64,000 nt of DNA from Acuticoccus sp. I52.16.1 (GCF_022865125.1 NZ_CP094828.1:2783219-2847218); one strand, 5' to 3'. Positions 35,095 through 45,279 are shown, counted from the stretch's first letter. Notes: generated from the letters alone by a model not told the origin. Program-made: numbers and translations.

Positions 35095-36632
35095 GCGGCG
35101 TCGGCCTTCAGGTTGAGGGCGGCGGAGACGATGTTGGTCTCGGTGATCGCATCGCCCGCCAGCTCGCTGACGACGCGGCCCTCGTACATGACGAGCACGC
35201 GGTCGCAGCAGCCGATCAGCTCGGCATAGTCGGTGGTGTAGAGGACGACCGCGGCACCCTCGTCGGCGAGCCGGCGCAAGAGGGCGTAGATCTCCTCCTT
35301 GGTGCCGACGTCGATGCCGCGGGTCGGGTCGTTGAGGAGGATGATGCGCGGGTGCGTCAGCAGCCACTTGGCGATGACGACCTTCTGCTGGTTGCCGCCC
35401 GAGAGCGTCGCGACCGGCGCGGCGAGGTCGCCCACCTTGATCTGCATCTCCTTGACCATGCGGGCGATGTTGTCCGCCTCCGCGGCCCGGTCGATGACGA
35501 CGCCCTTGGTGACGGCGCCGAGGGAGGCGGCGGTGATGTTCTCGCCGACGCTCATCGGCAGCATCAGCCCCTCGGTCTTGCGGTCCTCCGGGATGAGCGC
35601 CATGCCGACCTCGGGCCGCTTGGCGTCGGCGGGCGAGTTGATGCGCCGCGCCTTGCCGTCGACCTTCACCGTGCCGCCGACGGAGGCGAGGACGCCGAAG
35701 AGCGCCAGCAGAAGCTCGCGCTGGCCCTGCCCGTCGAGCCCGCCGATGCCGACGATCTCGCCCTTGCCCACCGTCAGCGAGACGCCGTGGAGGGTCGGCG
35801 CGAAGGTGAGGTTCTCGGCCTCGAGGACCGGCTCGGGCGGGGCGCTGCGGACCGGCTTGGCGGGGAAGACGTTCGCCCACTCGCGCCCGATCATCATCTG
35901 CACGATCGCATCGTCCGAGTGGGCGCCCTTGGCGAAGGTGTCGACCCGCCGGCCGTTGCGGAAGACCGAGAGCGTATCGGCCAGCTCTTCGATCTCGTGC
36001 ATGCGGTGGGAGATGTAGAGGAGGGCGAGCCCGTCCGCCCGCAGCTTGTGCAGGATCTCGTACACCTTCTCGACGTCCGCGGCCGTCAGCGCCGAGGTCG
36101 CCTCGTCGAGGATGAGGAGCGTCGGGTCGCGCCCCAGCGCCTTGGCGATCTCCACCATCTGCCGGCGCGACAGGGCGAGGTCGCGGATGCGGGTCGCGGG
36201 GTCGATGTCCTCGCAGCCGACGCGGGCGAGCAGTTCCTCGGCGCGCCGGCGCTGGGCGCGGCGGTCGATCAGGCCGAGCCGGGTGCGTGGCGGCGCGGTG
36301 AGGTAGATGTTGTCGGCCACCGTCAGGTCCGGGACCAGCGACAGCTCCTGGAACATGCACACGACCCCCGCCGCCACCGCCTCCTGCGGGGTGGCGAAGG
36401 CGCGCGTGGCTCCATCGACGACGAGCGTGCCCGTGTCCGGCGTCACCACCCCCGAGGCGATCTTGATCAGGGTGGATTTTCCGGCGCCGTTCTCGCCCAG
36501 AACGGCGTGGATCTCGCCGCGCCGGGCGACGAAGTCCACGTCCGAGAGGGCATGGACGCCGCCGTAGGACTTGGAGATGCCGCGCATCTCCAGGAACGGC
36601 GTCTCCGGCGACGCGGCCGCGGGCTCGCGCAT
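35091..36632 (-). CDS. Sugar ABC transporter ATP-binding protein, RbsA type (two ATPase domains)
   Basis: 513 residues, two tandem nucleotide-binding domains as in RbsA, XylG and MglA. The first half has Walker A GENGAGKST, LILDEATSALT and a degenerate signature LALSRRQMVEIAK. The second half has GGLDGQGQRE in place of Walker A and a canonical LSGGNQQK signature, the usual RbsA asymmetry. Start 36632 (MREPAA) lies 12 bases after the binding-protein stop; GTG 36638 is an alternative. It powers uptake with the two permeases downstream. Confidence 0.92.
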   Translation of the reverse strand: MREPAAASPETPFLEMRGISKSYGGVHALSDVDFVARRGEIHAVLGENGAGKSTLIKIASGVVTPDTGTLVVDGATRAFATPQEAVAAGVVCMFQELSLVPDLTVADNIYLTAPPRTRLGLIDRRAQRRRAEELLARVGCEDIDPATRIRDLALSRRQMVEIAKALGRDPTLLILDEATSALTAADVEKVYEILHKLRADGLALLYISHRMHEIEELADTLSVFRNGRRVDTFAKGAHSDDAIVQMMIGREWANVFPAKPVRSAPPEPVLEAENLTFAPTLHGVSLTVGKGEIVGIGGLDGQGQRELLLALFGVLASVGGTVKVDGKARRINSPADAKRPEVGMALIPEDRKTEGLMLPMSVGENITAASLGAVTKGVVIDRAAEADNIARMVKEMQIKVGDLAAPVATLSGGNQQKVVIAKWLLTHPRIILLNDPTRGIDVGTKEEIYALLRRLADEGAAVVLYTTDYAELIGCCDRVLVMYEGRVVSELAGDAITETNIVSAALNLKADAA

Positions 36633-36643
36633 CGTCACGGGGA

Positions 36644-37771
36644 TCAGGAGTCCTTCTCGGACTCGGCCATGATCTCCGGCGCGGTGATGTTCACGTCGCA
36701 CGGCGGGAACTCGTTCGGCGTGAAGAAGTCGTCCGGCAGGTCGGACCAGTAGTTCACCCCGTCCTCGACCGTCTCGTAGTCCACCGCCGGGATCGGCACC
36801 GAGATGAGCTGCGGCATGACCTTGCCCTGCAGCGCCTCGAGCGCGGCCTTGATGGAGATGGCGACGAGACCGGGCGACTGCCCGTAGGAGAGGCCGACGA
36901 GGCCCTCGTCCGAATGCTCGGCGATCTGCTTGCGGAAGCCGTTCTCGGCCTCGCCGGCGATCGGCACGAACGGGTGGTCGGCGGCCATCATCGCCTGCAC
37001 CGTACCGTTGGTGCCGCCCTGGGAGAACACGCCGTCGAACTGGCCGTGAACCGCGATCGCGTCGGCGGTGACGCGCTGGCTGTCGCCCGGCGCCCAGTTG
37101 CCGACGACCTCGACGATCTCGAAGTTGTTGCCGTCCGCTTCCATGATGGAGCGGAAGCCTTCATGCCGGTCGCGGTCGACCGAGTTGCCCGGAACGCCGC
37201 GCACTTCCAGGATCTTGCCCGAGTTGCCGACGTGCTTGAGCAGCCATTCGGCCGACATCACGCCCATCTCGTACTGGTCCTCGTTGACCTGCATGACGTC
37301 CTTGGAATCGAGGAGGCCATCGAACGGGACGAGCACGACGTCGTTGCGGTTGGCGAGGCGGATGACGCGCTCGAACCCCGTCGGCGAGTTGGCGATCGTG
37401 ATGATCGCGTCGTAGCCCTGGTTGATGAAGTCCTCGATGGCGCCCATCTGCGCCGCCGCGTCGGTGCCGACGGAGACGACCTTCAGATCCTCGACCAGCG
37501 GCGCGATCTCCTCCTGCTCGACGAAGGCCTTGGCGGTCTTGATCATCTGGATACGCCAGATGTTGCCGACGAAGCCGTTGACGACGGCGACCTTGAAGGG
37601 GCCTTCCTTGCCCGGCCATTGGAAATGCTGGGTATTCTCGTCCCAGGCGGCGAAGCACTCGGGCAGGTAGCCCGGCCCGTCGACGGTCTTGGGGCGCGCC
37701 TCGGCCGACGCGGCGGCCAAGACGAGTGCGCTTGCCATCGTGGCGCACGCGATCATCCGATTGAACGGCAT
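36644..37771 (-). CDS. Sugar ABC transporter substrate-binding protein (RbsB-like, type 1 fold)
   Basis: 375 residues. ATG 37771 was chosen because GGAGG lies seven bases upstream. MPFNRMIACATMASALVLA with ASAEA is the signal peptide. The mature protein is a two-lobed periplasmic binding protein of the Peripla_BP_4 group: FKVAVVNGFVGNIWRIQM opens lobe one, and ARG-type ligand contacts are likely in RGVPGNSVDRDRHEGF. A C-terminal stretch of about 35 residues beyond the fold contains one cysteine, and another Cys (PECFAAW) is near the N-terminus, possibly forming a disulfide. First gene of the importer operon; its promoter must lie in 37772-38007. Confidence 0.9.
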   Translation of the reverse strand: MPFNRMIACATMASALVLAAASAEARPKTVDGPGYLPECFAAWDENTQHFQWPGKEGPFKVAVVNGFVGNIWRIQMIKTAKAFVEQEEIAPLVEDLKVVSVGTDAAAQMGAIEDFINQGYDAIITIANSPTGFERVIRLANRNDVVLVPFDGLLDSKDVMQVNEDQYEMGVMSAEWLLKHVGNSGKILEVRGVPGNSVDRDRHEGFRSIMEADGNNFEIVEVVGNWAPGDSQRVTADAIAVHGQFDGVFSQGGTNGTVQAMMAADHPFVPIAGEAENGFRKQIAEHSDEGLVGLSYGQSPGLVAISIKAALEALQGKVMPQLISVPIPAVDYETVEDGVNYWSDLPDDFFTPNEFPPCDVNITAPEIMAESEKDS

Positions 37772-38007
37772 CGTCATTCCTCCCACACGAGTTCGACCTT
37801 GGCGGTCGTATTGGTTCGGACGACGGGGCGCCGTCCGTATGGGTGGAATATTAGTTCAGCGTATGGAGGGTGGGGAAGGTCCCTTGTCATCCCCTGCGTG
37901 TGGCCAAGAGGCGGGACGTGTCCGTCAGTCTCTTTTTGGCGGTGCGACGCCCCCTGCCGGACCGAGCGGCGGGGGTGGCGGGGGCGTCGATCGGGATCGC
38001 CGGCGGG

Positions 38008-40683
38008 TCAGAACGCCGGGACGGTCTGCCGGCGCCGCTGCATCGCGATCACCAGAGCGATGATGAGGAAGGCCGGGATGTAGAACAGCTCCTTCGGCAT
38101 CCGCTCGGTCGGGGTCTGGACCGACTGCAACACCACCGGCTCGTCGGCATAGAAGTCGAAGTCCTGGGACAGGTAGGCGTAAGGCGTCGCGGGGAAGGGC
38201 TCCTCCACCGTCACCTGATCGCCGTCCTCCAGGAAGTCGAGGCCGATGTCGGCGAGGCGATCCTGCCCGCTCGCCCCTTCACCGGTCCGCACGACGAGGT
38301 AGATCGACGGGCGGGAGTCCGGATTGTTGAAGTCGGTGCCGACCAGCTCGATCCGCAGGGTCGAGCCGGGTTCGACCTCCTCGGCGATCTGATAGATGGC
38401 CGAGCCCGGGTGCACGTCATAAGGCGGCTGCACCATGTCGAGCGCGAGGCCGGGGCGGAACAGGAGGCCCGCGGCGACCAGGAGCAGCAGCGTCTCGAAG
38501 ATGTTGTTCTTGGCGAAGAAGTAGCGCTGCGTCGCCGCGGCGAAGACGAGCATCGCCACCGTCGCGATGATGAACGCTTTGATCCCGGTGAAGACGTCCA
38601 CGAACTCGGCCACCGGCTTCCCGTCGACGAACACTACATGCATGAGCAGCAGCTCGGTGTTGAAGATGAAGAGGAACGGCAGCAGCGCGGTGCGGATGTC
38701 GTAACCGAAGCCTTGGAAGCCGGTCTTGATCGGGTCGCCGCCGGAGATGCCGGCGGCGGCGTAGGCGGCGAGGCCCACCGGCGGCGTATCGTCGGCGAGG
38801 ATGCCGAAGTAGAAGACGAAGAGGTGCGCCGCGACGGCCGGGATGATGAGCCCCTCGGACGCCGCCAGCGAGATGATCACCGGCGCCATCAGCGACGACA
38901 CGACGATGTAGTTCGCCGTCGTCGGCAGGCCCATGCCCAGGATCAGGCTCATCACCGCGACGAGGATCAGCATCAGCATCAGCGACCCGCCAGCCATCTG
39001 CTCGATCAGCGCGCCGACCACCTGGTGCGCGCCGGTGAGCGAGATGGTGCCGACGATGATGCCCGCCGCACCCGTCGCCACCGCGATCGGGATCATGTTG
39101 CGCGCGCCGCCGACCATGCCGTGGAAGAACTCGTCCCACCCCTGGTAGAGCGCGCCGCCGATGCCCTTGCCGCCGCGCAGGACCGCTTTGATCGGGTGCT
39201 GCGTCAGCGCGATGAAGATCATCGCGGTGGTCGCCCAGAAGGCCGAGAGCCCCGGCGACAGCCGCTCCACCATAACGAGGTAGAGAAGCACCACGATCGG
39301 CAGGATGAAGTGCAGGCCCGTCAGCGCCACCTCGCCGGCGCGCGGCATCTCGTGCAGCGGCGCGTCGGGATCGTCGACCTTCAGGTCGGGCCGGCCGGCG
39401 GCGATGATGAGGCACAGAAGGTAAAAGGCGAGGAACACCAGCGAGGCCGTCGCCAGTCCTGCGCCGGGGAACATCGAGCGCAGGAAGCCGAGTCCGTAGT
39501 GGACCGCGAAGCCGAGCACGGTGATGCCGATGAAGCCGACGAGGAAGCCGCCGAACTTGCGTGCGGTGGACCTGGCCTTGGTGTCGGCATGCGCGGGCAG
39601 GCCCTTGAGGCCCAGCTTCAGCGCCTCGAGGTGCACGATGTAGAGGAGGGCGATGTAGGACACGATCGCCGGCAGGAAGGCGTAGACGATGAGGTCGGTG
39701 TAGGGCGTGCCGGTGAACTCGGCGATCAGGAAGGCCGCGGCCCCCATCACCGGCGGCGTCAGCTGCCCGTTGGTGGACGAGGCGACCTCGACCGCGCCCG
39801 CCTTCTCGGCCGGGAAGCCGGTCTTCTTCATGAGCGGGATCGTGAAGGTGCCGGTGGTCACCACGTTGGCGATCGACGAGCCGGAGTAGATGCCCGAGAG
39901 GCCCGAGGCGACGACGGCGGCCTTGGCCGGTCCGCCGCGCAGGTGGCCCAGCATGCCGAACGCGATCTGAATGAAGAAGTTGCCCGCGCCGGCCCGCTCC
40001 AGGATCGCGCCGAACAGCACGAACAGGAAGATCAGCGTCGCCGAGACGCCGAGCGCGACGCCGAAGACGCCCTCGGTCTGCATCCAGAAGTGCCACATCG
40101 CCTTGCCGTAGGAGGCGCCGGCCCAGCGCATCACGTCGGGGAAGATGTCGGACGAGCCGAAGAAGACGTAGGCGAGGAACACCGACACCACGATGAGGAG
40201 CGGCAGCCCCAGCGCGCGGTAGACCGCGATGCCGACCACGGCGAGCCCCGCGGTGGAGACGAAGAGATCCATCGTGGTGGGCAGGCCCGAGCGGCGGGCG
40301 ATCTGATCGGCGTCGACGACGAGGTAGAGGCAGACGAAGGCGCCGAGCGCGGCGAGCAGGAAGTCGTACCAGGGGACCCGGTCGAGCTTGGCCTTGGAGA
40401 AGAGCGGAAAGGCCATCGCCACCAGCACCAGCGCGAAGGCGAGATGGATGGCGCGGATCTCGGTATTGTTGAAGATGACCTGGAAGGGGAGGGTCTTCTG
40501 CAGCATGAACGGCAGCGGCGAGATCACGTAGAGCTGGAACAGCGACCAGATGAACGCGATGCCGGGGATCAACCAGGCCTGCCAGCCGACGGGGTTGCGC
40601 GCCCCGGTGTCGACCGAGGCGACGAGTTCGTCACCCGACGTGGCTGCCCCGGGGGCATGCGTTGAGGTGCTGTGGGTCGTCAT
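38008..40683 (-). CDS. Fused TRAP transporter permease (4TM/12TM, TAXI type)
   Basis: 891 residues joining the DctQ-like and DctM-like subunits in one polypeptide, as in TRAP systems that use TAXI-family binding proteins. The N-terminal quarter holds the small-subunit helices. The DctM part carries SGLSGIYSGSSIANVVTTG, STNGQLTPPVMGAAAF and LGMGLPTTANYIV. About 130 C-terminal residues form a hydrophilic domain (about 745-870) followed by a last helix. No TAXI binding-protein gene is within reach on either side, so the partner must be elsewhere. The substrate is unknown. Confidence 0.9.
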   Translation of the reverse strand: MTTHSTSTHAPGAATSGDELVASVDTGARNPVGWQAWLIPGIAFIWSLFQLYVISPLPFMLQKTLPFQVIFNNTEIRAIHLAFALVLVAMAFPLFSKAKLDRVPWYDFLLAALGAFVCLYLVVDADQIARRSGLPTTMDLFVSTAGLAVVGIAVYRALGLPLLIVVSVFLAYVFFGSSDIFPDVMRWAGASYGKAMWHFWMQTEGVFGVALGVSATLIFLFVLFGAILERAGAGNFFIQIAFGMLGHLRGGPAKAAVVASGLSGIYSGSSIANVVTTGTFTIPLMKKTGFPAEKAGAVEVASSTNGQLTPPVMGAAAFLIAEFTGTPYTDLIVYAFLPAIVSYIALLYIVHLEALKLGLKGLPAHADTKARSTARKFGGFLVGFIGITVLGFAVHYGLGFLRSMFPGAGLATASLVFLAFYLLCLIIAAGRPDLKVDDPDAPLHEMPRAGEVALTGLHFILPIVVLLYLVMVERLSPGLSAFWATTAMIFIALTQHPIKAVLRGGKGIGGALYQGWDEFFHGMVGGARNMIPIAVATGAAGIIVGTISLTGAHQVVGALIEQMAGGSLMLMLILVAVMSLILGMGLPTTANYIVVSSLMAPVIISLAASEGLIIPAVAAHLFVFYFGILADDTPPVGLAAYAAAGISGGDPIKTGFQGFGYDIRTALLPFLFIFNTELLLMHVVFVDGKPVAEFVDVFTGIKAFIIATVAMLVFAAATQRYFFAKNNIFETLLLLVAAGLLFRPGLALDMVQPPYDVHPGSAIYQIAEEVEPGSTLRIELVGTDFNNPDSRPSIYLVVRTGEGASGQDRLADIGLDFLEDGDQVTVEEPFPATPYAYLSQDFDFYADEPVVLQSVQTPTERMPKELFYIPAFLIIALVIAMQRRRQTVPAF

Positions 40684-40812
40684 CAGCCGCTTCCCTTTGT
40701 CTCTCCAGCCGCGGTCGCCGAGTGTTCGTTCGGTGCGCTTTTGGCGGGTCGCAGCGTTCCATGCTTTTCACGGGAGTGAAAGTAGTTTTCTGTTCGGAAC
40801 GTGGAGGGTCGG

Positions 40813-41388
40813 ATGGCCGAAGTTGCGACGAATGCGGAGGATCCGGCGGCTCTCGGGCTGTTGGCGTTCTGGATCGAGGCAGGACCGGAGAAGTGGTTCG
40901 CCCGCTCGGACGGGTTCGACACCGCCTGCGGCGAGTATGCCGCCTCGTGGGAGCGCGCGGCCGACGGAGCGTTCGACCGGTGGGCCGCCACGGCCGCCGG
41001 GTGTCTGGCCCTGATCATCCTGCTGGACCAGATCCCGCGCAACGTCTTCCGCGACGATGGCCGCCAGTTCGCGGCCGACGCCAAGGCGCTGGAGCTGGCG
41101 CGTCACGCGGTGGCGATGGGCTTCGACAAGACGCAGCCCTGGCCGCTGCGCAACTTCTTCTACCTGCCCTTCCAGCACGCCGAGGACATGGCGGCCCAGG
41201 ACGAAGGGCTCGACATCTACCGCCAGGGCGCCACGCAGGACGCCTACTTCTACGCCCTGGTTCATGCCGACGTCATCCGCCGGTTCGGCCGCTTCCCGCA
41301 CCGCAACACGGCGCTGGGCCGGGAGACCACCGAGGCCGAGCGCGCCTACCTCGCCACCGGCGGCTTCGGCGGCTCGGGCAAAAGCTGA
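40813..41388 (+). CDS. DUF924 family protein
   Basis: 191 residues from ATG 40813, with GGAGG five bases upstream; GTG 40801 would add four residues. The alpha-helical DUF924 signatures are clear: LIILLDQIPRNVFRDD, NFFYLPFQHAEDMAAQ and RFGRFPHRNTALGRE. The family has a tetratricopeptide-like fold and no established function. Divergent from the TRAP permease and convergent with msrP. Confidence 0.88.
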   Translation: MAEVATNAEDPAALGLLAFWIEAGPEKWFARSDGFDTACGEYAASWERAADGAFDRWAATAAGCLALIILLDQIPRNVFRDDGRQFAADAKALELARHAVAMGFDKTQPWPLRNFFYLPFQHAEDMAAQDEGLDIYRQGATQDAYFYALVHADVIRRFGRFPHRNTALGRETTEAERAYLATGGFGGSGKS

Positions 41389-41408
41389 GCGCGGCGGGGC
41401 GCGGCGCG

Positions 41409-42410
<1,002 letters not shown>

Positions 42411-42572
42411 GTCACGGCCTTTCACACTGTCTTCGCAAAGTGGGCTCAAACTAGGGGCGAGTGGTCGCTCCTCAAATGAAGCTTCCGTGAGGGGTGACCT
42501 GGGAATGGTACGAGCGTGGCACTTCGAAGAGCCTAGATCTCCGCCATACTTATTGCCGCAGGTGTCATTTAC

Positions 42573-43760
42573 GTGAGTATCATGGTCTTCCACGCTGCGG
42601 CTCTCGCCCTCGTCCTGGTCGCTTTCGTCCAGGTTCTGCGACCGCGTGCCGCGCGTGCCGCGCTGATGGCGCCGGTGGAGGAAACGGCAGGCTCGCCGCT
42701 GACCGTCGACGCCAAGGCACTGCTCGACACCTCTCCCGATGCCTGCATCGTCATTTCCGACGACGCGACCATCCTGTGGGTCAACCGCGCCGCGCGCGAG
42801 CAGATGGGCATCGTGTCCATCGGCAGCCCGATCTCCTTCGCGCTCAGGGTGCCGGAGCTGGTGCGCGCGGTGGAGCGTGCGCGGCGCTCGGGCCTGTCGG
42901 AACGCGCGCGGTGGGCCGAGAAGGTGCCGACGCGGCGCTACTACGAAGCGTTCATCGCCCCGCTGATGCTGGGCGGCGAGGGGGACGAGCGGGAACGGGT
43001 GATGACCGTCTACGTGCACGACCTCTCCGAGCAGCAGCGCCTGGAGCGCATGCGGGAGGACTTCGTCGCCAACGCCAGCCACGAGCTGCGCACGCCGCTC
43101 GCGTCGCTGACCGGCATGATCGAGACCTTGCAGGGCCCCGCCCGCGACGACGCCAAGACGCGCGAGCAGTTCCTCGCCCTGATGCGCGAGCAGGCGGACC
43201 GGATGAAGCGGCTGACGGACTCGCTCCTGTCACTGTCGCGCATCGAGATGCGCTCCCACGTGCGCCCGACCGACATCATCGACTGCGCCGAGATCACCCG
43301 CTACGCCGTGGAGATGACGCGCGCCATCGCCGACGATGCGGAGGTGACGATGGAACTCGCCATCGCCGAGGACGTGCTGCCGATCCGTGGCGATTCCGAC
43401 GAGATCGTCCAGGTGATGAACAACCTCATCGAGAATGCCATCAAGTACGGCAACGAGGGCGGCCGCGTGCTGGTCTCGGCCACGCGCGAAGACACCGTGT
43501 CCGGTCCGGTGGCGGCGATGGCGGTGCAGGACTTCGGCAAAGGGATCCCGCCCGAGCACGTCCCGCGTCTCACCGAGCGCTTCTACCGGGTGGATATCGA
43601 GGAATCGCGCGCCCGCCGGGGCACCGGCCTCGGCCTCGCGATCGTCAAGCACATCATCAACCGCCACCGCGGGCGGCTGACGGTGCGCAGCCAACTCGGC
43701 GCCGGGTCGACGTTCACGGTGCGCATCCCCCTCGCCGAGACGGAGCTGCCGCTGGCGTGA
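42573..43760 (+). CDS. phoR: Phosphate regulon sensor histidine kinase PhoR
   Basis: 395 residues. One N-terminal membrane helix (about 3-22) is followed by a PAS domain (about 50-155), a HisKA domain with H170 in FVANASHELRTPLASL, and an ATPase domain with NLIENAIKYG, DFGKGIPPEH and RRGTGLGLAIVKHI. The single short helix and PAS domain match PhoR, which senses PstSCAB-PhoU state rather than phosphate itself. GTG 42573 is the likely start; ATG 42582 is an alternative. It lies upstream of pstS, while its partner phoB closes the locus. Confidence 0.9.
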   Translation: MSIMVFHAAALALVLVAFVQVLRPRAARAALMAPVEETAGSPLTVDAKALLDTSPDACIVISDDATILWVNRAAREQMGIVSIGSPISFALRVPELVRAVERARRSGLSERARWAEKVPTRRYYEAFIAPLMLGGEGDERERVMTVYVHDLSEQQRLERMREDFVANASHELRTPLASLTGMIETLQGPARDDAKTREQFLALMREQADRMKRLTDSLLSLSRIEMRSHVRPTDIIDCAEITRYAVEMTRAIADDAEVTMELAIAEDVLPIRGDSDEIVQVMNNLIENAIKYGNEGGRVLVSATREDTVSGPVAAMAVQDFGKGIPPEHVPRLTERFYRVDIEESRARRGTGLGLAIVKHIINRHRGRLTVRSQLGAGSTFTVRIPLAETELPLA

Positions 43761-43814
43761 CGCGACCCGGCTCGCGCGCGCAAAGCAGGCATGCCGTGAT
43801 CGTCGAATGAGCGT

Positions 43815-43834
43815 GGCGCACGATGTGCGCCTTT
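43815..43834 (+). terminator. Terminator-like hairpin after phoR
   Basis: GGCGCAC and GTGCGCC pair around GAT and are followed by TTT. It lies 54 bases past the phoR stop and before the Pho-box array. It would separate phoR from the pst operon. The T-run is short. Confidence 0.6.
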
Positions 43835-43931
43835 GCTGCATTGCATCATTCCGACTGTGTCACAAAACGGCGGTGCGGGGGCGACCCGCGCCGTCAAACT
43901 CGAATTTGATGAACGTCGTCAGATATTTGCC

Positions 43932-43971
43932 GCGTCATGCAATATTCATCGAACTGACACGGCACTGTTTC
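43932..43971 (+). promoter_or_regulatory. Pho-box-like array of four half-sites upstream of pstS
   Basis: Four seven-base elements, GCGTCAT (43932), TATTCAT (43943), CTGACAC (43954) and CTGTTTC (43965), repeat every 11 bases with four-base spacers. Compared with the PhoB half-site CTGTCAT they match at 5, 4, 5 and 4 positions. The 11-base phasing is that of PhoB dimers on one DNA face. The array ends about 100 bases before the pstS start, the expected activator position. Confidence 0.6.
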
Positions 43972-44072
43972 GCGGGCTCTCTACCTCGGGGGGCAGACAC
44001 AGGGCGCGGCGGACGAACCGTGCGTGCCCTCGTGCCCCATTGAAAACGAGTTCAACTCGAGGGAGCCTCCCT

Positions 44073-45098
44073 GTGAAATTCACCAGCCTCGCCGCTCTCG
44101 TGGCTGCCGGCGCGCTCGTCGCCACCGGTGCCGCCGCTCAGACCCGTGACACCATCCAGATCGCCGGTTCGTCGACGGTTCTGCCGTTCGCGTCGGTCGT
44201 CGCCGAAGAGTTCGGCAACGCTTATCCGGAGTTCAACACGCCGGTCGTCGGCTCGGGCGGTTCCTCGGGCGGCCTGCGCCAGTTCTGCGCCGGCGTCGGT
44301 GAGAACACCATCGACATCGCCAACGCTTCGCGCCAGATCCGCCAGAAGGAGATCGACGCGTGCGCCGAGGCCGGCGTCGAGAAGATCGTCGAAGTCAAGG
44401 TCGGCTACGACGGCATCGTCTTCGCGTCCGACATCAGCACCGGCCACTTCGAGCTGACCCCGGCGCAGCTCTACCAGGCGCTCGCCGCCGAGGTCCCGGT
44501 CGACGGTGAGCTCGCCGCCAACCCCTACACCAACTGGAACCAGATCGACGCCTCGCTGCCGGACCAGGAGATCACCCTCGTGATCCCGGGCACCAACCAC
44601 GGCACGCGCGAAGTGTTCGAAGAGAAGGTGGTCCTGCCGGGCTGCGAGACCTTCGAAGTGATCGAGGCGCTCGGCGAGGCCGCCGAGGAGAAGTGCCTGG
44701 GCCTGCGCCAGGACGGCCGCGTGATCGAGGTCGCCGGTGACTACACCGAGACCCTCGGCCGCCTCGACGCCCAGCCGAACGCCGTCGGCGTCTTCGGTCT
44801 GTCCTTCTACGACCAGAACCGTGACCGTCTCCAGGTCGCCACCATCGACGGTGTCGAGCCCTCCATGGAGACCATCGCGACCGGCGAGTACCCCGTCTCC
44901 CGTCCGCTCTTCTTCTACATCAAGGCCGCGCACATCGGCGCCATTCCGGGCCTGCAGGACTACGCCCTGTTCTTCGTCTCCGAGGACGTCTCGGGCGAGG
45001 GTTCGCCGCTGTCCGACATGGGTCTGATCCCGCTGTCGGCCGACGAGCGCGAGGCGCAGATCGACAAGATCGAGAGCCAGACCAACGTCTCCCTCTGA
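44073..45098 (+). CDS. pstS: Phosphate ABC transporter substrate-binding protein
   Basis: 341 residues from GTG 44073, with AGGGAG eight bases upstream. A signal peptide (KFTSLAALVAAGALVATGAAA) precedes the mature protein. IAGSSTVLPF, GSGGSSGG and IDIANASRQI form the phosphate pocket of the PstS family, and PGTNHGTREVF supplies further contacts. It captures phosphate in the periplasm. Two hairpins follow the stop, which should make PstS more abundant than the permeases. Confidence 0.95.
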   Translation: MKFTSLAALVAAGALVATGAAAQTRDTIQIAGSSTVLPFASVVAEEFGNAYPEFNTPVVGSGGSSGGLRQFCAGVGENTIDIANASRQIRQKEIDACAEAGVEKIVEVKVGYDGIVFASDISTGHFELTPAQLYQALAAEVPVDGELAANPYTNWNQIDASLPDQEITLVIPGTNHGTREVFEEKVVLPGCETFEVIEALGEAAEEKCLGLRQDGRVIEVAGDYTETLGRLDAQPNAVGVFGLSFYDQNRDRLQVATIDGVEPSMETIATGEYPVSRPLFFYIKAAHIGAIPGLQDYALFFVSEDVSGEGSPLSDMGLIPLSADEREAQIDKIESQTNVSL

Positions 45099-45109
45099 TC
45101 GGTGACGTT

Positions 45110-45170
45110 CGCGGGGCGCGCGTCGCCCCGCGGTTTCAAGAGCGCCGGCCGCACCCAGCGGTCGGCTTTT
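45110..45170 (+). terminator. Tandem hairpins between pstS and pstC, the second a Rho-independent terminator
   Basis: Hairpin one: CGCGGGGCG (45110-45118) with CGCCCCGCG (45124-45132), a nine-pair stem with a five-base loop. Hairpin two: GCCGGCCGC (45144-45152) with GCGGTCGGC (45158-45166), nine pairs including one G-T, then TTTT (45167-45170). The second has terminator form. Partial readthrough would feed pstC-pstA-pstB-phoU-phoB. Confidence 0.75.
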
Positions 45171-45279
45171 GCATGGCGCCGCTCGCCGGTACCCCAACGC
45201 ACAATGAGCCAAGACGCCGCCTGCGGTCCCTGCCGGGCCCGCGCCGAGTCGCAACGCCGAGCGAAGGTTTGGCCCTGAC

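Noticed and set aside
37870-40665. Long plus-strand open frame (931 codons) opposite the TRAP permease
   Set aside because: Its translation is a repetitive His/Arg/Glu-rich mirror of membrane-helix codons, with no start signals or domains.
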